In this document: piece after piece, positions 23,517 through 32,695 of the stretch
How the letters are laid out: every line of letters starts with the position of its first letter
How positions within the stretch are numbered: position 1 is the first letter of the stretch
Source of the DNA: Aestuariivirga litoralis
Lineage (GTDB): Bacteria > Pseudomonadota > Alphaproteobacteria > Rhizobiales > Aestuariivirgaceae
Direction of reading: 5' to 3'
Assembly: GCF_015714715.1 (NCBI RefSeq)
Contig: NZ_WAHS01000001.1
Location: 62,001-126,000, forward strand
Length of the DNA stretch: 64,000 nt
Notes under the pieces: generated by a model
The model's input: the letters and a program-made list of their open reading frames with translations, nothing else
The model's database searches: none
Told to the model about the DNA's origin: nothing
Position numbers and translations under genes: made by a program

Positions 23517-25682
23517 TCATGCCCGCCGCCCAAACCTAGACAGCGATTTGACCGTGCGTTCCAAGAAATCACTGACTTTTCGATTAGATCTGATCAAGCG
23601 GCCCAGATTGGTGGTTCCGAAGAATTCCGCCATGAATTTCACTTCTGGCTCGTAGTTGTTTTCCATCATGCGGCGGTACCATGGTGGCATGTGGACCAGA
23701 GCCTCAGGGCTGGAATGGCGGAACACGGCCAGGGCCAGTTGCATGACCGGGGCCGTGGGCATCTGGTTCCGGGCTGAGGCGATCACCAGATGTTGCAGTC
23801 TGGAATATTCATCGATGGGAGTTCCGAAGTCGCGCTCGGCCTGGGCGCGTTTGCCGACTGACAGGGCAGGCGAGCTTACCATGCGCGCACCGGCGCGCAA
23901 GGCATCCTGGAGGAAAGCCCAGTCGCAGAGATAGCCCGCCTCGTGCCGGAAGCCGACGCGCTTTGCCAAATCTGTGCGCGCCATCATGCCGAAACAACCG
24001 ATGGTGTTGCCGCTGGTGCCAGAAACAATGGCCGCGCCGAGCTTGGGTGAGAGCTCACCGATGCCATCGCGCAGTTTGTCTCCGTCAGCGTAAATCAATT
24101 GCTGGCCGCCAACGATGTCAATCTCTCGGTGCATTTCGAGGCAGTGGGCAGCGGCGCGAACATAGTCAGCGAAAACAATGTTACCACTGCGCAGCAACAG
24201 CACCTTGTCTGCCGTCACTGATTTGAGACCAAGATTGAAAGCCGCCGGATAACCGCAATGCACTGCATTGCGCAGGATGCTGAGGCCCTTGATCTTGGCG
24301 GCCTCGATGCCCGCCAGAGAAAGTGTGGATTCCGCATCGGTGGAGCCATCATCGACGATGATGATTTCCTTGAAGGCGGGCCCGGCTTCCATCGCGCTTG
24401 CGAGGGTTTCAATGAGCAACGCGCCTTCATCCTGGTTGACGATGACGACAGCGGTTTCGGATTTTGAGGCCTTGGGGCTGGGCTTTTTCCCGCCAGGCAC
24501 TGCGGCCAGCCAGGGCATGGGGCCGTGATCGAGATCAACCGCCTCGAGGGGTTGGCGCAACGCCATGCAGCGTTCCAACGCTTCGGCCAGGCCCGTGGGG
24601 CTGCCGTCAAACTTGATGCAGTTCACCCCGTCGACCCAGGGAGTGCCTGGTCCAAATCCCGGATTGGCCTCATTCAACACAACGATTGCGCCGATTGCCG
24701 TGGCCTCATAGGCCGCCATGCAATAGGATTCAAAACAACTGGCGAAGATGGTGATGCTGTCGGTGATGATGGCATCGCGTGCCGCCGTACTCAGCTTTTT
24801 GTGCCTGACATAACGGCTTTCCATCCCATCCGGCATCACACCGAGCACAGCGCGGGCATAGGCCGAGTCATCATAGCGGCAGGCCAAATGAACTTTGCCT
24901 TTGAATTCCTTGTTACGCGCCAGAAATTGCCCGGTGCCGCGCACGAAGACTTCCGGCCTTTTGAATTCACGCAGGTAGCTCGAAAAGACGAGATTGGCCG
25001 TCAAGCCAGGAAGCGCAGATTTTGTCGCCGGCTTAGCGCCATTCAAGGTGATGGGTGGCCGTGAGATCAAGAGCCGTTTTTTCCACTCGGCGGGATCAAG
25101 CCCCAGGAGGCGGCGGGTGTACTCAGCTACCGGAGCAAGATGCCCGATCACCATGTCGCAATCCTGCAAAGCCAGGCGTTCGAGGTCATAGCGTGCAAGA
25201 TCAGACGCCTGGAGCAAGCGGGATTCATGCAGGTCAAGCATGGCTTCGGACGAGTGCAAGCGCACGGCCAGCGTTGCATTCTGGAGGAAGCCGCTCAGCC
25301 GCTTGTGTTGGATGGTGGCGTGGCCCAGGCCGCTCCAGTCGGGAAACTCCACGAAGGCGATCTGTTCGACGCGCGCCAGGCTTTGCAACATGATCAGGAC
25401 GCGGACTGAGTGCGCAAACCAGTCGCCCCGGTGCGTGGCCCAAGCCAAGCCCTTGGGAGCAGTCGTGAAGTCATGGCTCTCAAGTACCATCAAGCGCACG
25501 CCGGGGAATTGCGCTGCGAAACCATGCTGGTCGATCTGGCCGTGAGTGAGCAGCACGACGGTGCGCGAAGCATCAGCGGGCTTCATGGTCTTGAGGATGT
25601 TGTACATTACGCGGCCGATGCCGCCATGTGTGAAGGGGAAAAGCTCGGTGGTGACGAGAACGATCAGACCATCAGAATTCAT
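23517..25682 (-). CDS. Two-domain glycosyltransferase (GT4-like plus GT2)
   Basis: A 721-residue fusion. Residues 1-390 form a GT-B glycosyltransferase: the N-terminus reads IVLVTTELFPFTHGGIGRVM and the donor-binding part contains IFASCFESYCMAAYEATAIG. Residues about 410-640 form a GT-A (GT2) domain with IIIVDDGSTD near 441-449 and a later acceptor-side sequence GYLCDWAFLQDAL. No membrane helices are obvious, so both act in the cytoplasm, probably adding two sugars in sequence. It overlaps the upstream glycosyltransferase gene by 4 nt (ATGA). It belongs to the minus-strand set led by the phosphopantetheinyl transferase and the large synthetase. Confidence 0.85.
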   Translation of the reverse strand: MNSDGLIVLVTTELFPFTHGGIGRVMYNILKTMKPADASRTVVLLTHGQIDQHGFAAQFPGVRLMVLESHDFTTAPKGLAWATHRGDWFAHSVRVLIMLQSLARVEQIAFVEFPDWSGLGHATIQHKRLSGFLQNATLAVRLHSSEAMLDLHESRLLQASDLARYDLERLALQDCDMVIGHLAPVAEYTRRLLGLDPAEWKKRLLISRPPITLNGAKPATKSALPGLTANLVFSSYLREFKRPEVFVRGTGQFLARNKEFKGKVHLACRYDDSAYARAVLGVMPDGMESRYVRHKKLSTAARDAIITDSITIFASCFESYCMAAYEATAIGAIVVLNEANPGFGPGTPWVDGVNCIKFDGSPTGLAEALERCMALRQPLEAVDLDHGPMPWLAAVPGGKKPSPKASKSETAVVIVNQDEGALLIETLASAMEAGPAFKEIIIVDDGSTDAESTLSLAGIEAAKIKGLSILRNAVHCGYPAAFNLGLKSVTADKVLLLRSGNIVFADYVRAAAHCLEMHREIDIVGGQQLIYADGDKLRDGIGELSPKLGAAIVSGTSGNTIGCFGMMARTDLAKRVGFRHEAGYLCDWAFLQDALRAGARMVSSPALSVGKRAQAERDFGTPIDEYSRLQHLVIASARNQMPTAPVMQLALAVFRHSSPEALVHMPPWYRRMMENNYEPEVKFMAEFFGTTNLGRLIRSNRKVSDFLERTVKSLSRFGRRA

Positions 25683-26884
25683 AGATCAAGAAATTCCACG
25701 TACCGGCTGATCGATTTGGCGTTCATCATGCGGGTATAGTCACCCAGCATGTCCTGCAGTTCGGCGTGGCCGACGGAAAGGACACGGTTCAGGGCATCTC
25801 TGATTTCGAAGGGGCTGATCGGGTCTTTCACTTCAACCAGCTTCACATAAGGGTGGTCTTCGCCGTGATCGAGATGCAGGGGGCCGCGCAGGCATGGTGT
25901 GCCCAACCCTTCGCTTTCCAGCGCTACCATGGGATGGCATTCGACCAGCGAGACGTTGAGCGTGCAATCTACGTTTGCCATCAGCTGCATGGTGCCGCGC
26001 CGGTCGGAGAAACGGGCATGCTTCAGCTTTTTGGCAAGTTCTTGCGGCAGGACAACATCGTCGCAATAATGCAGTACCGACTTGACCTTGCTGCTCATGG
26101 CGGCACCCATGGCATTCGCGTGAATGTTCTTCCGCCAGCTTTCGGTGCCCGGCAGCAACACGCTTTCCGATCTGCGTGCGGTCTTGACGATTCCGGTATT
26201 ATTTGGCGTGGAGTTGAGCAGCATGGGCACATGTGACCTGCCGTTGCCCAGCGGATAGTCGCGCCGCATGAAATGAATTTTGTGGACGAGTTTTCTCTCG
26301 GCTACCGAGATGGCAGCGAGCGAGAAGCTCCGCTCATTCGGGCTCGACCATTGGGCTACGTTGCCGTGATAGACCACGTAGGTCTGGCCGGAGAGGCCCG
26401 ATTTCGCCAGATGTTCGATCAGTTGCACCGTGGAGGAAGAGAAGCCGTGCACGATGATGCGCGAAATGCGCTTATGTGAAATGTAGCCCAGTATTTGTGC
26501 CAGTTCTGATCGGCTCAGATCATTGGCCATGGTGACCGCCAGCTTCTGGCCAGGCAGAGAGCCTGCGGCAGCGCGAATGCCCTTCCAGTCTTGCGCGAAA
26601 ATGTGCAGCACCGTGTCGAAGGCCGGATGAATATGGGCGTAACGTGTATCGGGGGTGGCGTTGAAAGCGAGTTGCGGGTCTTCGCCGGAATAGGCAAATT
26701 GCGGCCAGTCCCGCAATGCCAACCGGGACCGCGACTCTTCCGGCAATGCTGCAACGAAAGCCGGATCGGCGCCATTGCCTCGGTCGAGCCGCAACTGAAG
26801 GGCAGCCCGCAATTGTGCGTTTTCGCGTTCAAGTCTGGCGACCTGATCGGAATTAGCCGATGATTTCGGAGATGTTTTCGCCAT
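25679..26884 (-). CDS. Glycosyltransferase-like protein with N-terminal coiled coil
   Basis: A 401-residue protein. Residues about 14-35 (QVARLERENAQLRAALQLRL) predict a short coiled coil. The rest resembles a GT-B enzyme: IIVHGFSSSTVQLIEHL in the first half and LNVSLVECHPMVALESEGLG in the second, the latter matching the acidic donor-binding helix of GT4-type enzymes. The overall similarity is weak, so the glycosyltransferase call is moderate. It is followed with a 4-nt overlap by the two-domain glycosyltransferase, and the large synthetase gene lies 139 nt upstream in the same direction. Confidence 0.65.
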   Translation of the reverse strand: MAKTSPKSSANSDQVARLERENAQLRAALQLRLDRGNGADPAFVAALPEESRSRLALRDWPQFAYSGEDPQLAFNATPDTRYAHIHPAFDTVLHIFAQDWKGIRAAAGSLPGQKLAVTMANDLSRSELAQILGYISHKRISRIIVHGFSSSTVQLIEHLAKSGLSGQTYVVYHGNVAQWSSPNERSFSLAAISVAERKLVHKIHFMRRDYPLGNGRSHVPMLLNSTPNNTGIVKTARRSESVLLPGTESWRKNIHANAMGAAMSSKVKSVLHYCDDVVLPQELAKKLKHARFSDRRGTMQLMANVDCTLNVSLVECHPMVALESEGLGTPCLRGPLHLDHGEDHPYVKLVEVKDPISPFEIRDALNRVLSVGHAELQDMLGDYTRMMNAKSISRYVEFLDL

Positions 26885-26957
26885 GACTGCCCACGCCCTA
26901 TTATTACAAGCGGGTTAGCAGTTCAATCCGATGTTGCGGAATTCGCTCTTTATTTCG

Positions 26958-26982
26958 ACTAAACGTCAATCTAAGGTTTAGT
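26958..26982. terminator. Possible hairpin between the synthetase and glycosyltransferase genes
   Basis: ACTAAAC and GTTTAGT form a perfect 7-bp stem around an 11-nt loop. On the plus strand it is followed by TTTTG; on the minus strand (the direction of both flanking genes) the T-run is poor. It may attenuate rather than end transcription. The remaining intergenic sequence (26885-27023) shows nothing else I can name. Confidence 0.3.
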
Positions 26983-27023
26983 TTTGTTATCCCTGGTTGT
27001 GGGTGGAATGGCTTGCTCGGAAA

Positions 27024-30000
27024 TCACGCGGCAGCAGCGGCCGCGACTTCAAGCGAAACAGGTTTCGCTTTGCTGCGCTTCATCGGTTGTGCTGGTGAGC
27101 CCACCCAGGACGAACGCGCGGGCAAGGCTTCGCCCTTCATCACCAGCGTCAGAGGGCCGATCTGCGCATTGTCGCCAATGCGCGTGTCGTAAAGCACAAT
27201 GGAACCCGCACCCACAGTCACGTCATTGCCGACCTTGATGCGGCCCACCTTCATCAGACGGTCCTCATACAGGTGCGTCTGCAGGCTGGCGCCCATGTTC
27301 AGGCAGGTATAGTCGCCGATGGTTACGCAGTCGAATTCAGTGATGTCGTCAGTGTCCATATACACACCCTTGCCGATCTTGGTGCCGAACAGGCGCAGCA
27401 GCATGGGCAGGAATGGCGTGCCGCGCATTTCATCAAGGATGGACTTGCCGGCCATGCCCCAGAACATGACGGAAACGGCTTCGGTGCGCATCGCCCACCA
27501 AGACCACATCGGCTTGATGGTAGGGCGATAGCGTCCCATCAACAGCCATTTCACCACGACAGCCAGCGCAATCTGAGCCGCATCGATACCGAGCATCACG
27601 ACAAAGCACATGAAAATGGCGTCTGTCCAGGAACCTTCGAGCAACTCGTCCGAAACCAGTTCCATACCGTAGGTCACAAGCGTGATGAACATGGCGGTGG
27701 GGATCGCAATATTGAAGGCTTCAAACAAGGCGCGCCCGACCAGCATGTACCATTTGGGCTTGAAGGTTGTTGCGTCGGTGCCGGCGAATGTCTGCCGCAC
27801 TGGCAGCTTGATGGCGGGTGACCCGAACCAGATTTCGGACGCGCCCACTCCGCCACCTTCCGGCGGACGGGACTTGACCCCAATCAGCGCCCCGGATTCC
27901 ACGATATAGTTCATGGGTATCACGGCTTCGTTGCCGATGAAGACCTTGTCACCGGTCTTGATGGTGCCAAGTGTCATCCAGTTACGGTGCAGATCTTCAC
28001 CGCCGAGTTGAACGTCGTCGGCAATAAAATTGCCAGAGCCGAGCTCAACCAGGTCATAACGGCCGCCCAGATTGGTGGACACTTCCGTGCCAGGACCGAT
28101 CTTGGTGCCGAGCAGGCGATACCAGGTGCGCATATAGATGGTCGCGAAGATCGTATAGACGCTGTCGAGCATCACTTCGATGGTCAGCGCCACGATCCAT
28201 TTGCGGATATAGACATTGCTGAACACCGAATAGCGGCCGGCTTTCAGGCTGGGCAACACCGTCCAGCGGATCGCGACGATCAGAATGCACGAGAGGATCA
28301 CCATGGCGAAGGACGCTGGCAAGGCGAGCAGGAAATAGAACCAATCCGAATTGACTTCGGACACCCCCAGGATGGGCGCGAGCCAATCGGATGACCAGGC
28401 ATCCAGCGCTTCGATCATGCGGAAGGTCGGGACGATGGGAACAATGCTGAGCGGCGGCAATATAACCAGCAACAGGGCGTAGAACGCCGTTTGCCAGTTG
28501 CGCACCCAGCGCGGGGCATCTGCAGGCGGAGGCAGGCTCAAGGGATCGACATCTGCGATCTTCTGCGCAGGCGAACCGGTCCACGATTCCCACGCGGGGA
28601 TATGCGAACCAGCGCCCACCGATGTGAGATCACCGATCTGCGCTCCCGCTCCGATCACCACGTCATTCTCGATGACGCAAGATGAACCAATGAGAACATC
28701 ATTGCCGATTTCAACCGTGCCAATGATGAACTTGTCGCCCACGGCACGCGTATTGTTGACGATGAGCTTGCCGCCCAAGGAGGCGTGATCGCCGATCGTC
28801 ACAAGATCGATGGCACCAGCCTGGATATTATCGATCAGGGCGTCCTTGCCCACCTTGGCACCGAGAAGGCGCAAATAGAAACGGATGATCGGCGTGCCCT
28901 GCATCCACTTCAGATGCACGATGGGCAACAGACGCTGCACCAGCCAGACACGGTAATAATAGAATCCCCACAGTGGATAGACGCCTGGCTTGGTCTTGGG
29001 CAGAATCAGGAACTTGAGCACCGGCACGATCATGTAGTCAAAGAGCGTGACCAGCATGAAGGACACAAACACCTGCCAAACATCCTGGGCAAAGGTCGCC
29101 TCATCGGGACTGATAACCGAATAGGTGATGAAGATAGCCAGCCAGGGTGCGGCCTGCAACATGAGCAAGAAGGGCAGGGTAACGCCTTGCGCCAAACCGC
29201 ACCAGAAACGGCGGCTGAATGTTGGGCGTGCGGGTAGCAGGATTTGCTCGCTGGCGCTGGCGTTTTCGAGTGCGCCGCGTTCAATCAGCGCCTTTGCGAT
29301 GTTGGCCACCGTGCGGCTGTTATACATGTCCTGCAAGGTGATGGCTTCGCCGAACTTGTCGAGGCGCACTTTCGAAATGAATTGCGCGGCGAGCAATGAG
29401 TGCCCGCCCAGATCAGTGAAGAAGTCGGCATGGCGGGTGATGGGCTGGCCGGGGAAAATGGCCTGCGCGCATTCAATCAGCATGTCTTCGACCGGGTTCT
29501 CACCAATGTCCGACTGGCTTTCATCGGCCATGCTGATGGCGAGCGGCATGGCCCGCAGTGACTTGCGGTCCACCTTGCCAGAGGTGAGGCGCGGTACTTC
29601 GGCGATGATTTCAAAGGCGGCCGGCACCATATAGGGCGGCAAGCGCTTGCGCAGGGTTTCGCGCAGGGCGTTCAAGTTGGGGCTGGCACCCTTGCGTGGG
29701 GCGATGAAGGCGACGAGGCGATCGAGCCCATGATCCTTGCGCAGGACGACGGCCACATGCTCAGCGGCTTGATCTTCCTGCAGGATGGCGGTTTCAATCT
29801 CGCCCAGCTCGACGCGGAAGCCCCGGATCTTCACCTGGTCGTCGATGCGGCCCTGGAACAAAATGCGGCCTTTGGCATCAATCGCCACGGCATCGCCGGA
29901 GCGGTACAAAATCTTGTCTTCAGCTTTGGCATCGAAGGGATTGGCGATGAATTTTTGTGCGGTCAGTTCTTTGCGGCCTAGATAGCCACTGGCCACGCCG

Positions 30001-31118
30001 GGGCCGCCGATCAGAAGCTCGCCCTGCTGGCCGGGGGCCACGGGCTGGAGATTATCGTCCACCACATAGGCGGTGTAATTGGCAATCGGGGTGCCGATGG
30101 TCACGGGATCGCCTTTACGCAATTCGGCAATGGTGGCGACGACCGTGGTTTCGGTGGGGCCGTAGGAGTTGAAGAGCTTGCGGCCTTTCTTGTCGGCGAA
30201 ACGCTCGACCAGTGACGGCGGGCAGGCTTCGCCGCCGACGATGATGACGCGCAGGGATTCCACATCTTCGGCAAACATTGAAAGCAAAGTCGGCACGGTG
30301 TCGATGGCGGTTACGCCGGCTTCGCGCATGCGGCGCGGCAGGTTTTCAGTGTCGGCCAGGATTTGCGGCGTGGCCACCCACAGCGATGCGCCGGCGAGAT
30401 AGGGCACCCAGATTTCTTCCATCGAAAGATCGAACGCCGCCGAGCAGCCCTGGAACATCACATCCTTGGCGTTGATGCCGAAGATCGAATTGCAGGCACG
30501 CAGATAGTGGCAGATATTGCGGTGGGTGATGGCGATGCCCTTGGGCGTGCCGGTGGAGCCAGATGTATAGATCAGATAGGCATGGTGATCTGGCGTGTGG
30601 CCCTTGGCGCGGGCAAGCGGCTTGTCGAGCTTTTGGTTGAAGGCTGCGTCGCTGACCGACCAGACGGGATGGCCCAGGCCCTCGACGCGGTCTTCTACGT
30701 CTTCATCGACGAGCAGGGCGATGGCATCGCAATCGGCCAGACAGGTGGCCATGCGGTCTTTCGGGGTTTCGCTGTCGAAGGGCAACCAGGTGGCGCCGGT
30801 CTTGGTGATGGCGATTTGCGCAATCAGCAGGTTCACGCCGCGGGTGAAATAGAGGCCGACCACTTTGCCCGGTAAGGCACCCCGGTGCATCAGCTCGGCG
30901 GCGATCTGGTCGGAGAGCATATCGACTTCGGCGTAAGTGAAATGCCTGTCGCCGGAGGTGATGGCGATGGCCTTGGGACGAGCCTTTGCGGTGTGGCGGA
31001 AAATATCGGCCAGCACTTCTTCCTTCAGGAATTCCGGATGGCTGGGGCCCTTCAGCTGGAAGGCGAGTTTCGGTGTCTTCGCAGCACGCGGTGCAGCGGG
31101 TTTTGTGTTCTTGGCCAT
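27024..31118 (-). CDS. Pls/PosA-type non-ribosomal peptide synthetase-like membrane protein
   Basis: A 1364-residue multidomain synthetase. Residues about 30-505 form an adenylation domain with YTSGSTGTPKG at 184-194, NSYGPTETTVVAT near 318, GRIDDQVKIRGFRVELGEIE near 423, and the FDLS aspartate (near 229-232) that binds an alpha-amino group, so an amino acid substrate is expected. Residues 540-615 form a carrier domain with the phosphopantetheine Ser574 in DLGGHSLLAAQ. Three membrane-flanked left-handed-beta-helix blocks follow (about 752-853, 1002-1090 and 1246-1345). This matches the A-T-membrane-C1C2C3 plan of epsilon-poly-lysine synthetase relatives. It probably makes a homo-oligomer or an amino-acid conjugate at the membrane. 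Confidence 0.9.
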   Translation of the reverse strand: MAKNTKPAAPRAAKTPKLAFQLKGPSHPEFLKEEVLADIFRHTAKARPKAIAITSGDRHFTYAEVDMLSDQIAAELMHRGALPGKVVGLYFTRGVNLLIAQIAITKTGATWLPFDSETPKDRMATCLADCDAIALLVDEDVEDRVEGLGHPVWSVSDAAFNQKLDKPLARAKGHTPDHHAYLIYTSGSTGTPKGIAITHRNICHYLRACNSIFGINAKDVMFQGCSAAFDLSMEEIWVPYLAGASLWVATPQILADTENLPRRMREAGVTAIDTVPTLLSMFAEDVESLRVIIVGGEACPPSLVERFADKKGRKLFNSYGPTETTVVATIAELRKGDPVTIGTPIANYTAYVVDDNLQPVAPGQQGELLIGGPGVASGYLGRKELTAQKFIANPFDAKAEDKILYRSGDAVAIDAKGRILFQGRIDDQVKIRGFRVELGEIETAILQEDQAAEHVAVVLRKDHGLDRLVAFIAPRKGASPNLNALRETLRKRLPPYMVPAAFEIIAEVPRLTSGKVDRKSLRAMPLAISMADESQSDIGENPVEDMLIECAQAIFPGQPITRHADFFTDLGGHSLLAAQFISKVRLDKFGEAITLQDMYNSRTVANIAKALIERGALENASASEQILLPARPTFSRRFWCGLAQGVTLPFLLMLQAAPWLAIFITYSVISPDEATFAQDVWQVFVSFMLVTLFDYMIVPVLKFLILPKTKPGVYPLWGFYYYRVWLVQRLLPIVHLKWMQGTPIIRFYLRLLGAKVGKDALIDNIQAGAIDLVTIGDHASLGGKLIVNNTRAVGDKFIIGTVEIGNDVLIGSSCVIENDVVIGAGAQIGDLTSVGAGSHIPAWESWTGSPAQKIADVDPLSLPPPADAPRWVRNWQTAFYALLLVILPPLSIVPIVPTFRMIEALDAWSSDWLAPILGVSEVNSDWFYFLLALPASFAMVILSCILIVAIRWTVLPSLKAGRYSVFSNVYIRKWIVALTIEVMLDSVYTIFATIYMRTWYRLLGTKIGPGTEVSTNLGGRYDLVELGSGNFIADDVQLGGEDLHRNWMTLGTIKTGDKVFIGNEAVIPMNYIVESGALIGVKSRPPEGGGVGASEIWFGSPAIKLPVRQTFAGTDATTFKPKWYMLVGRALFEAFNIAIPTAMFITLVTYGMELVSDELLEGSWTDAIFMCFVVMLGIDAAQIALAVVVKWLLMGRYRPTIKPMWSWWAMRTEAVSVMFWGMAGKSILDEMRGTPFLPMLLRLFGTKIGKGVYMDTDDITEFDCVTIGDYTCLNMGASLQTHLYEDRLMKVGRIKVGNDVTVGAGSIVLYDTRIGDNAQIGPLTLVMKGEALPARSSWVGSPAQPMKRSKAKPVSLEVAAAAAA

Positions 31119-31213
31119 GATGTGCAGTCCCCAAATTCGATGGGGCTGGAGTGCCAGCGCAAGATGTCGAGATTGTGTGCGAGAAATGGCTTCGCCGCGC
31201 TATTTTGCTTAAC

Positions 31214-31876
31214 TTAACGTAATGTCAGTGGCGCGATTTTGCCTTCTGCACCAGAGAATTCAAACGATGCAGGAGCGGTGTCATGACTGGCGGAAGACAG
31301 CGCAACATAGGCAAGTGAGAGCAGCGCTGTGCGCTTTTCTTTCTGCATGTCCAGACGGAAAAGCTGCACTTCGGCGGCCGGAAAAGGTGCCATGGCTTCG
31401 GCACTCGGCGCGGCCTTGATGCGCCCGTGCTGGCCTAGTGTGATGGCGAGATGGCGCGGATCTATCATCACTTCGCCGGAGGCTTTCAAGGCGGCTTCCT
31501 TGACAGCCCAAAGCACCACGCCTGCGTCCTTGAAATTTAGCTTCAGGGTTTCGACGAAGGGCTTGTCTTCGCGGGCCATGATGCCAGAGAGAAAGCTGGT
31601 GTCGCCCGGCGCTTCCGGCCAGACCTCGGCATCAATGGCAAAGTCAGCCCGCTGGCAGACCGCCATCAGTGATAGGGGTGGCTTGGCCGCGCGCAGATGA
31701 GTGACGGAGAGGCCCAGCATCTGACCTGTTGTTGTCTTGAGGTAAGGCTTGCCGCTTCCGGCCTTGGCCGGTGTTGCGGTGCCATGACCCATGGCGGTCA
31801 CAAGCCCAGCCTGCACGCTGATGCGTGAGGCCGGGGAGAATGGTGCAATGTGTACAACCGGCATCAGCCCGCACAT
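31214..31876 (-). CDS. 4'-phosphopantetheinyl transferase superfamily protein
   Basis: A 220-residue Sfp-type phosphopantetheinyl transferase. The family core WAVKEAALKASG (W-x2-KEA-x2-K) is visible near residue 123, and an acidic Mg-binding residue pair lies upstream (AIDAE). It converts apo carrier domains to holo form using CoA. It lies 95 nt upstream of the large synthetase on the same strand, so its target is almost certainly Ser574 of that protein. A second start at ATG 31864 would remove four residues. Sfp-type enzymes usually have a clearer second acidic motif; here it is weak. Confidence 0.82.
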   Translation of the reverse strand: MCGLMPVVHIAPFSPASRISVQAGLVTAMGHGTATPAKAGSGKPYLKTTTGQMLGLSVTHLRAAKPPLSLMAVCQRADFAIDAEVWPEAPGDTSFLSGIMAREDKPFVETLKLNFKDAGVVLWAVKEAALKASGEVMIDPRHLAITLGQHGRIKAAPSAEAMAPFPAAEVQLFRLDMQKEKRTALLSLAYVALSSASHDTAPASFEFSGAEGKIAPLTLR

Positions 31877-31918
31877 TGGGGTGATTTGCCGCGATTAGTC
31901 AAATGCCAGAGGGAGGAA

Positions 31919-31993
<75 letters not shown>

Positions 31994-32077
31994 AATGCTT
32001 GCGAATGCTTGAATTCGCGGCGGACACATGCCACAGCTGGCCATAATAGGCAACCCTTTCAAAAATGGTTCTTTCGG

Positions 32078-32230
32078 ATGGGCCAAACGGCTGAAACCCA
32101 ACGCGCACTTCACCGCAAAAAGCGCCAGGCTGCCGCTCTGAAAGCCAATTTGCGGCGGCGCAAGGAAATGCCGTCTGAAGACACTTCGGACGAGGCCGCA
32201 CAGGCCAGCCATGAGGAATCTGCCGATTGA
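32078..32230 (+). CDS. Small basic conserved-type protein
   Basis: A 50-residue protein with a basic helix (ALHRKKRQAAALKANLRRRK) and an acidic tail (SEDTSDEAAQASHEES). Small proteins with this KRRK-type helix are common in Hyphomicrobiales genomes and have no known function; the resemblance is by pattern only. The frame stays open upstream through the antisense of the tRNA, so the start is uncertain; ATG 32078 removes that part. There is no strong ribosome site. Confidence 0.45.
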   Translation: MGQTAETQRALHRKKRQAAALKANLRRRKEMPSEDTSDEAAQASHEESAD

Positions 32231-32281
32231 ACAGGCAGGCCCAGGCTTGCTATCCAGCAGCATCACTTTGAGGAACAGCGC

Positions 32282-32695
32282 ATGAAGGCCAAAATCACCT
32301 GGATGAACCAACGCACATTCGTGGCCGAATCAGGTTCCGGCCATGCCGTTGTGCTGGATGGCGCGCCAGAACATGGCGGGCGCAATCTGGGCATTCGTCC
32401 GATGGAAATGCTGCTGATGGGCCTGGGCGGCTGCACGGCGTTTGACGTGGTGATGATCCTCGAAAAGGCGCGTGAGAAAGTGACGGGCTGCGAAGTGGAG
32501 CTGGAGGGCGAACGCGCCTCAGAAGACCCCAAGGTTTTCACCAAGGTAAAGATCATCTACACGCTGAAAGGCGAGAACCTGAAGCCTGCCGCGGTGGAGC
32601 GCGCCATCAACTTGTCGTCCGAAAAATATTGCTCTGCATCTATCATGTTTGAAAAATCCGGCACCACCATCGAACATGAGTGGCGGATCGTTTGA
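32282..32695 (+). CDS. OsmC family protein (YhfA-like)
   Basis: A 137-residue OsmC-fold protein. The active-site helix carries MGLGGCTAFDVVMILEKAR with the first conserved Cys, and the second Cys is in SSEKYCSASIMF. OsmC/Ohr members reduce organic peroxides with these two cysteines; this branch (YhfA-like) has a less certain substrate. It has its own gap upstream and overlaps the MFS gene start by 4-16 nt, depending on which start the MFS gene uses, so the two are probably co-transcribed. Confidence 0.9.
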   Translation: MKAKITWMNQRTFVAESGSGHAVVLDGAPEHGGRNLGIRPMEMLLMGLGGCTAFDVVMILEKAREKVTGCEVELEGERASEDPKVFTKVKIIYTLKGENLKPAAVERAINLSSEKYCSASIMFEKSGTTIEHEWRIV

